Source of the DNA: an uncultured Solobacterium sp.
GTDB taxonomy: Bacteria > Bacillota_I > Bacilli_A > Erysipelotrichales > Erysipelotrichaceae
Direction: 5' to 3'
DNA: 10,787 nucleotides
Assembly: GCA_905194705.1 (NCBI GenBank)
Contig: CAJJTI010000054.1
Location: 1 to 10,787 of the forward strand
Positions 8,041 through 10,787 of the stretch are shown piece by piece; positions within the stretch are counted from its first letter, which is position 1; each line of letters opens with the position of its first letter. Position numbers and translations under genes: made by a program. The notes under the pieces are model-generated. The model was given only the letters and a program-made list of their open reading frames with translations. It searched no databases and had not been told where the DNA came from.

Positions 8041-8222
8041 GTTTTTTTACTCATCAACTTATATCCGTTGGAGTTAATCCACAAATTGCAGAAGTTGATG
8101 CTTGTCGCATGGAACATGCAGTCAGTGATGAAAGTTTTCAAAAACTGAAAGAGCATGCGATGAGAGAGATTGCTTCACAAAAAATTGACAATACATTTGA
8201 TGATTTTCCTGTGAAGAAGTAG
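7806..8222 (+). CDS. DtxR/MntR-family metal-dependent transcriptional regulator
   Basis: A 138-residue regulator with an N-terminal winged helix ('RSVDVARYMEVSKPSVCYAV', about residues 26-45) and the metal-sensing dimer domain; there is no C-terminal SH3-like domain, as in the short MntR-type members. Likely metal ligands are visible: D9 and E12 in 'GEDYLEAV', H78 in 'YERHC', and C100, E103, H104 in 'ACRMEH'. The Cys in the last motif is as in the iron-sensing DtxR/IdeR proteins, whereas B. subtilis MntR has Glu there; D9 is MntR-like. It is the last gene of the transporter operon, 18 bases after the second half-transporter, with AAAGGAG at 7793-7799. It is therefore likely to be co-expressed with, and to repress, the transport genes when metal is plentiful. 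The first 235 bases are GC-richer than the remainder, suggesting recombination inside the gene. Iron versus manganese cannot be settled from sequence. Confidence 0.88.
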   Translation: MKLHTAGEDYLEAVLILQKKLGMVRSVDVARYMEVSKPSVCYAVGTLREGGFLTTDEKHYLHLTELGRDVAEKIYERHCFFTHQLISVGVNPQIAEVDACRMEHAVSDESFQKLKEHAMREIASQKIDNTFDDFPVKK

Positions 8223-8252
8223 AAAATGTTGCTTTGCTAAAATAGATTAAAT

Positions 8253-8972
8253 ATGAAAGACACAAAATACAAGATATTAGCATATTTTGACAATCAATCA
8301 TATCGAAAACTATTCAATGAGATAAACTCAGATTATGCAGAAAATCTACAAATTTTACTGCATAATTTGAGTTTATTTTCTTATGATGTGCTTATAATAG
8401 GAGTGATCCTTTATAAAGAGAACATAAGTAATATTATATCTGCTATTAGAAAGATAACGCAGATACCAATTATTATTTTGACGGATGCTTCCTCTTTATT
8501 GTGTATGTCATGGAAAAAAGAATTAATATACGCTGGTGCAGATTGCGTAATGGACATAAATAGTACTATAGAAGAACTAGATCTGCAGATTTTTTCATTA
8601 ATACGACGAAACAATAAACATAAAATAACTCAAAAGCAATCCGAAACGATGATTAATAAGGGAAAACTTGTAATGGATCATAAGAAACATAAAGTATTTT
8701 GGAATAATGTAGCGTTACATTTAACACGACAAGAATATAATTTTTTATACTTATTAGCAGCGACACCGATGAGAGTATACACGTTTGAACAGATTTACCA
8801 GCTTGTCTGGAAAGATTATCCTGTTGGTAATATTAAAAATATCATCTGGTGTCTGGTAAAGCGACTGAGAAAAAAGCTGAATGTTGTTGAAGATGGTGCT
8901 GGGAATTGTATCGTCAGTGTCAGGGATATAGGTTACAAATTTGAATTGAATAATGAAAACGAACAGCAGTAG
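8253..8972 (+). CDS. Orphan PhoB/OmpR-type regulator with a non-phosphorylatable receiver
   Basis: A 239-residue protein: a degenerate response-regulator receiver (about 5-118) and a PhoB/OmpR winged helix (about 137-232, 'LTRQEYNFLYLLA...', 'VWCLVKRLRKKL'-like recognition region 'IIWCLVKRLRKKL', ending 'VRDIGYKFEL'). The receiver has lost the phospho-acceptor: where 'LLDVMLP' is usual, it reads 'LIIGVILYKE' with Gly at 50. The first of the two N-terminal acids is F12 and the conserved Lys is replaced by I102, although T77 of the switch remains. No histidine kinase gene is near. It should therefore bind DNA without phosphorylation. The gene begins 30 bases after the DtxR-type stop and has no clear ribosome binding site, which is odd; the ATG is the first after an in-frame stop. 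A terminator follows at 9026-9059. An array of four TGAC repeats 11 bp apart, 121 bases downstream, is a likely target. Confidence 0.8.
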   Translation: MKDTKYKILAYFDNQSYRKLFNEINSDYAENLQILLHNLSLFSYDVLIIGVILYKENISNIISAIRKITQIPIIILTDASSLLCMSWKKELIYAGADCVMDINSTIEELDLQIFSLIRRNNKHKITQKQSETMINKGKLVMDHKKHKVFWNNVALHLTRQEYNFLYLLAATPMRVYTFEQIYQLVWKDYPVGNIKNIIWCLVKRLRKKLNVVEDGAGNCIVSVRDIGYKFELNNENEQQ

Positions 8973-9027
8973 TATCCGAAATACAGGTTAAAAATTTGAA
9001 TTGAATAATGAAAATGAGCAACAGTAA
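8922..9027 (+). repeat. Tandem 51-nt direct repeat: duplicated 3' end of the regulator gene
   Basis: The last 16 codons plus stop of the regulator gene (8922-8972) recur at 8977-9027 after a 4-base spacer. The final 42 nt of each copy match at 37 positions. Read in frame, the second copy encodes R-N-T-G-stop and then the same tail KFELNNENEQQ with stop; four of the late differences are silent or stop-for-stop. The second copy is a pseudogene fragment of a slightly diverged allele, pointing to recombination that replaced or extended the gene's 3' end rather than slippage. Confidence 0.85.
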
Positions 9028-9072
9028 GGCGAATGATCCGTAAAAAGATTGTTCGTCTTATTTTATTTATTC
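9026..9072 (+). terminator. Rho-independent terminator after the regulator gene
   Basis: AAGGCGAATGATC (9026-9038) pairs with GATTGTTCGTCTT (9047-9059) over 13 positions, including three G-U pairs, around an 8-base loop CGTAAAAA. The tail ATTTTATTTATT is rich in T. It overlaps the last two bases of the duplicated 3' end and should end transcription from the upstream operon, isolating the genes that follow. Confidence 0.72.
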
Positions 9073-9093
9073 TGGAAAGAAGGTGATAAAAAC

Positions 9094-9130
9094 TGACCGT
9101 CAATTGACAGTTTTCTGACCGTTAACTGAC
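9094..9130 (+). promoter_or_regulatory. Four TGAC direct repeats at exact 11-bp spacing (PhoB/OmpR-type site)
   Basis: TGAC occurs at 9094, 9105, 9116 and 9127, always 11 bp apart. The larger unit of 22 nt is also repeated (CTGACCGTCAATTGACAG and CTGACCGTTAACTGACAG). Direct repeats with an 11-bp period are the known binding pattern of PhoB and related winged-helix regulators, such as the Pho box. TACACT at 9143-9148, 12 bp after the last repeat and with no consensus -35 before it, could be the -10 box of an activator-dependent promoter. AAAACTG/CAGTTTT (9089-9095/9108-9114) is also an inverted repeat within the array. Confidence 0.55.
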
Positions 9131-9151
9131 AGGTGCATCCGATACACTGTG

Positions 9152-9177
9152 CCTTTGTAAAGATATGATTACAAAGG
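9152..9177 (+). promoter_or_regulatory. Leader hairpin covering a ribosome binding site
   Basis: CCTTTGTAA (9152-9160) pairs perfectly with TTACAAAGG (9169-9177) around an 8-base loop. The right arm contains most of AAAGGAG (9173-9179), the ribosome binding site for a short frame starting at GTG 9184. Folding would hide that site. If transcription starts near 9155, the left arm would be incomplete and the dyad would instead act as DNA. Confidence 0.4.
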
Positions 9178-9183
9178 AGATCC

Positions 9184-9225
9184 GTGTTTGCAGGGAGACA
9201 GCAGAAATGCCGGACATTCCTGTAG
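9184..9225 (+). CDS. Possible 13-residue leader peptide
   Basis: GTG at 9184 opens a 13-codon frame, MFAGRQQKCRTFL, ending TAG at 9223-9225. AAAGGAG at 9173-9179 is well placed, four bases upstream. Its stop codon sits in the loop of a small perfect hairpin, TTCCTG (9217-9222) and CAGGAA (9227-9232), so a ribosome ending here would melt that hairpin. It lies in the leader of the sigma-like gene. No known leader peptide was recognised, and chance cannot be excluded. Confidence 0.3.
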   Translation: MFAGRQQKCRTFL

Positions 9226-9255
9226 ACAGGAAGAACGGACCAGAGCACCGCCACA

Positions 9256-9289
9256 CTCCGATTTGATTTCGCAAAAATTCAGATCGGAG
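9256..9289 (+). promoter_or_regulatory. Hairpin that sequesters the ribosome binding site of the sigma-like gene
   Basis: CTCCGATTTGA (9256-9266) pairs with TCAGATCGGAG (9279-9289) over 11 positions with one T-G pair. The right arm holds the GGAGG (9286-9290) that serves the GTG start at 9300. Folding would block initiation. Together with the hairpins at 9152 and 9217 it makes a leader that looks built for translational control. Confidence 0.5.
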
Positions 9290-9299
9290 GAAAACATAA

Positions 9300-9740
9300 G
9301 TGGCTTACAATAAAGCAAAAGAAGAATATAGATGGAACCAGTGGAAAGCAGAGGAAGAGAAGATCCTGCGTGAACAGGGTGTGGAAGAAGAGATGATCCA
9401 AAAGCTCCGGGAGTATGACTGGGAGGATTTCAAGGCAGAGCGGAGATTCCGGGAACACCAGACCTCGCTTCTGGACTGTATGGAACTGCTCCTGGAAGAA
9501 AAAGAAACCAAAGAGTCCCAGCCGGAGAGCGTAGAAGCCCTGCTGGATACCGTGGAGAACGAAGAACTGCTTCAGATCCTGTTATCAACTGATAAGAAAA
9601 CTCTTCAGATGATTGTCCTGAAGATGATGGGATATGCACCAAAAGAGATCAGTCATCATATGGAACTGCCGGAGCAGACGGTTTATACAAGACTGCGGAG
9701 GTTACGGGAAAAGATCAAAAAGTCCATGAAATTTGAATAA
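9300..9740 (+). CDS. Sigma-70 region-4-like protein of mobile elements
   Basis: A 146-residue cytoplasmic protein. The C-terminal part (about 85-140) resembles sigma-70 region 4: a helical segment 'NEELLQILLSTDKKTLQMIVLKMMGYAPKEIS' region followed by the helix-turn-helix 'ISHHMELPEQTVYTRLRR' (about 117-134), which would contact a -35 element. The N-terminal 60 residues are charged and helical ('YRWNQWKAEEEKILREQG') with no visible region 2, so it is shorter than a complete sigma factor and may be a sigma-like DNA-binding protein. Proteins of this kind are common in the regulatory part of clostridial ICEs. The start is GTG at 9300, nine bases after GGAGG (9286-9290); no ATG is suitable. The leader hairpin hides that site. 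It is followed 56 bases later by the DUF3846 gene, probably in the same transcript. Base composition is GC-richer than the cargo block. Confidence 0.75.
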   Translation: MAYNKAKEEYRWNQWKAEEEKILREQGVEEEMIQKLREYDWEDFKAERRFREHQTSLLDCMELLLEEKETKESQPESVEALLDTVENEELLQILLSTDKKTLQMIVLKMMGYAPKEISHHMELPEQTVYTRLRRLREKIKKSMKFE

Positions 9741-9796
9741 AACAAAAGGTTCTCATCGGCTGACTATTAGAACGAACAGACAGGAGGATTGATACG

Positions 9797-10291
9797 ATGG
9801 ATGAGAAAGAAGTGTCCGAAATGCAGGAAGAAATGATGACGGTGCTGGTAGTCGAGCCGATGAAAGCTCCCTATGTCAAGAACATCCCCAATGAGCTGGA
9901 GGATCTGCAGCAGGCGGTAGGCGGTGACATTGAAATGACCTATCCGTTTGATGATAAAGTTGGAATCCTTTTAAACGGCAATGGAAAATTTGAGGGATTG
10001 CCACTGAATCGTGCGTTATATGATGATCATGGACAGGTCTATGATGCGATAGCCGGGACTTTCCTTGTGGTAGGGCTGACAGAAGATGATTTTACTTCAC
10101 TGACACCGGAACAGATTGAAAAGTTTAAAGAAAAATACCAGTCACCGGAAATTTTTACTCTGTTTAACGGAGAACTCCATGTGATGAAGATGCCGCCGGA
10201 AGAAGAAAAAGAACAGAAAGAAAGCCGGAAGAACGATGCAAAACAAAAGAATCCGGCAAAGAAGAAAAACAGATCCGGGGATGCAAGATAA
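9797..10291 (+). CDS. DUF3846-containing protein
   Basis: A 164-residue soluble protein. Residues about 15-95 match the DUF3846 pattern: 'VLVVEPMKAPYVKNIPNELEDLQQAVGG', a central segment 'KVGILLNGNGKFEGLPLNRALYD', and the closing 'DAIAGTFLVVGL'. The function of this family is not known to me; it is frequent on conjugative elements and phages of Firmicutes. The last 30 residues are a Lys/Glu-rich, low-complexity tail ('EEEKEQKESRKNDAKQKN') that is probably disordered. ATG 9797 is chosen because CAGGAGG (9781-9787) lies nine bases upstream; a later ATG at codon 9 has no such site. It is in line with the sigma-like gene. No catalytic residues are evident. Confidence 0.8.
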   Translation: MDEKEVSEMQEEMMTVLVVEPMKAPYVKNIPNELEDLQQAVGGDIEMTYPFDDKVGILLNGNGKFEGLPLNRALYDDHGQVYDAIAGTFLVVGLTEDDFTSLTPEQIEKFKEKYQSPEIFTLFNGELHVMKMPPEEEKEQKESRKNDAKQKNPAKKKNRSGDAR

Positions 10292-10689
10292 AATATTTTT
10301 TTGTGAAGTGAATAAAAAAATACACTGCCATCGGCTAGTAAGCAGAGGGACATCCCTCGGCTGTTCTTTGGCAAGTGAATATCGGCACTACAGGTACGTT
10401 CCCAACCGTAGAAGCGTGACAGCATGAGCGCCATGATTAAGTATAGGGTAAAGATTCTTAGACTTGGAGCGAGAAAGCATAGCTGTGAATAAGGCGGTGG
10501 CAGCCTTTCGCCAGGATCACGGACGGGGGATAATGATACACGTTACCAGCCAGAGAGCGGAAGATGGACTCCGGGTTGTAATCAGAAAGACCCTCAGGAC
10601 ATCTGTGAGCGGCGGCAGGCCAGCCGCCCGCCTGTAGTGTCCCCTTTCCCAGAAGAAATACAGGGATAGTTCCGGGGGTGCGAGGTCAA
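10292..10689 (+). other. Structured region after DUF3846, candidate non-coding RNA or transfer-related DNA
   Basis: About 400 bases with no confident gene but many complementary arms. GAGGG (10345-10349) pairs with CCCTC (10354-10358) around ACAT. GGCGGC (10611-10616) pairs with GCCGCC (10623-10628). The C runs at 10641-10644 and 10648-10650 can pair with GGG (10663-10665) and GGGG (10675-10678) as a nested stem. Stop codons break all plus-strand frames, the longest being 50 codons from GTG 10485 to TAG 10637, which lacks a good ribosome binding site. Short runs such as AAGTGAATA occur twice (near 10306 and 10373). It could be a structured RNA, an origin-of-transfer region or a decayed gene. 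I did not recognise a known RNA family. Confidence 0.35.
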
Positions 10690-10787
10690 ATGCGGAACAG
10701 CAAGATAAAAAAGAAATCAATGAAGAAGTGTGTCGTTGATATCAGATACCATGCGGCTGTAGGAGACTACAGCCGTATTCTTGTGGT
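10690..10787 (+). CDS. Possible ORF running off the right edge
   Basis: From ATG 10690 a frame stays open to the window end (32 codons), beginning MRNSKIKKKSMKKCVVDIRY. GAGG at 10682-10685 is only four bases upstream, which is a tight but possible spacing; an internal ATG at 10720 is an alternative start. The N-terminus is very basic. No family was recognised. The frame contains the strong inverted repeat at 10751-10778, so this may instead be non-coding structured sequence. Confidence 0.3.
   Translation, partial: MRNSKIKKKSMKKCVVDIRYHAAVGDYSRILV
10751..10778 (+). other. Twelve-base-pair hairpin with GAGA tetraloop
   Basis: ATGCGGCTGTAG (10751-10762) pairs with CTACAGCCGTAT (10767-10778) through twelve positions, one of them a G-T pair, closed by the GNRA-type loop GAGA. 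The following bases, TCTTGTGGT, are not a T tract, so it is not a standard terminator. Long hairpins of this kind occur at transfer origins and in structured RNAs. Confidence 0.6.

Larger units (their letters stand above)
8973..9299. other. Regulatory intergenic region without a full gene
   Basis: These 327 bases hold the duplicated regulator tail (to 9027), the terminator (9026-9072), the TGAC repeat array (9094-9130), and a leader with three hairpins (9152-9177, 9217-9232, 9256-9289) plus a 13-codon frame. No protein of more than about 20 codons is supported on the plus strand. The 63-codon minus-strand frame across 9063-9254 has no recognisable features. Confidence 0.6.

Noticed and set aside
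9104..9109. TTGACA as a -35 box of a standard promoter
   Set aside because: No -10 hexamer lies at 16-18 bp; the sequence is better explained as part of the 11-bp TGAC array.
9749..9773. GTTCT/AGAAC inverted repeat between the sigma-like gene and DUF3846
   Set aside because: Only 5 bp with a 14-base loop and no T tract, too weak for a terminator.
10236..10427. 63-codon plus-strand frame overlapping the end of DUF3846
   Set aside because: It overlaps a supported gene out of frame, has no good ribosome binding site and resembles no family I know.
10039..10434. 131-codon minus-strand frame antisense to DUF3846
   Set aside because: It is antisense to a well-supported gene, lacks a ribosome binding site and is rich in Phe/Ser runs that mirror the Lys/Glu-rich tail.
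10485..10637. 50-codon frame from GTG within the structured region
   Set aside because: The peptide looks plausible, but there is no well-spaced ribosome binding site and it overlaps strong inverted repeats; kept only as a note in the region entry.
1..10787. tRNA, rRNA, CRISPR array or insertion sequence
   Set aside because: No cloverleaf, ribosomal segment, regularly spaced repeat array or transposase was seen by reading both strands.

Overview
The window looks like part of an integrative and conjugative element (ICE) or related mobile element from a low-GC Firmicute, most likely a gut-type Clostridia/Lachnospiraceae host. This is inferred from the AT-rich coding style, strong AGGAGG-type ribosome binding sites, and backbone genes (XRE regulator, sigma-70 region-4-like protein, DUF3846 protein) that usually travel together on such elements. 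No integrase, relaxase or attachment site is visible, so the element type is an inference.

Layout. (1) Positions 1-88, minus strand: the 5' end of an XRE-family regulator, cut by the window edge. (2) Positions 223-8222: an AT-rich cargo block. It holds a divergent AraC-family regulator, then a tightly packed rightward operon: a Trep_Strep/MptD-type ECF substrate-binding (S) protein, EcfT, a fused double ATPase EcfA, two half-size ABC proteins with the exporter fold (580 and 581 aa), and a small DtxR/MntR-family metal-dependent regulator. (3) Positions 8253-9059: a PhoB/OmpR-type regulator whose receiver domain has lost the phospho-acceptor Asp, followed by a degenerate duplicate of its own 3' end and a good terminator. 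(4) Positions 9093-10291: a GC-richer backbone. It has four TGAC repeats spaced exactly 11 bp, a leader with three hairpins, a sigma-70-like gene starting with GTG, and a DUF3846 gene. (5) Positions 10292-10787: a stretch with many inverted repeats and no confident complete gene, with one possible ORF running off the right edge.

How the parts may work together. An AraC regulator, a DtxR-type regulator, an ECF importer core and a YbtP/YbtQ- or IrtAB-like exporter-fold pair resemble siderophore/metallophore gene sets such as yersiniabactin (ybt) and streptococcal equibactin (eqb), but there is no biosynthetic gene here. The simplest reading is a mobile uptake cassette for metal or for metal complexes made by other organisms; the substrate is not shown by the sequence. 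A near-consensus promoter (TTGAAA-17-TATACT) with a dyad just downstream of its -10 box precedes the operon and offers a natural repressor site. Separately, the pseudo-receiver regulator lies just upstream of an OmpR/PhoB-style repeat array that precedes the sigma-like gene, suggesting a phosphorylation-independent switch for backbone genes.
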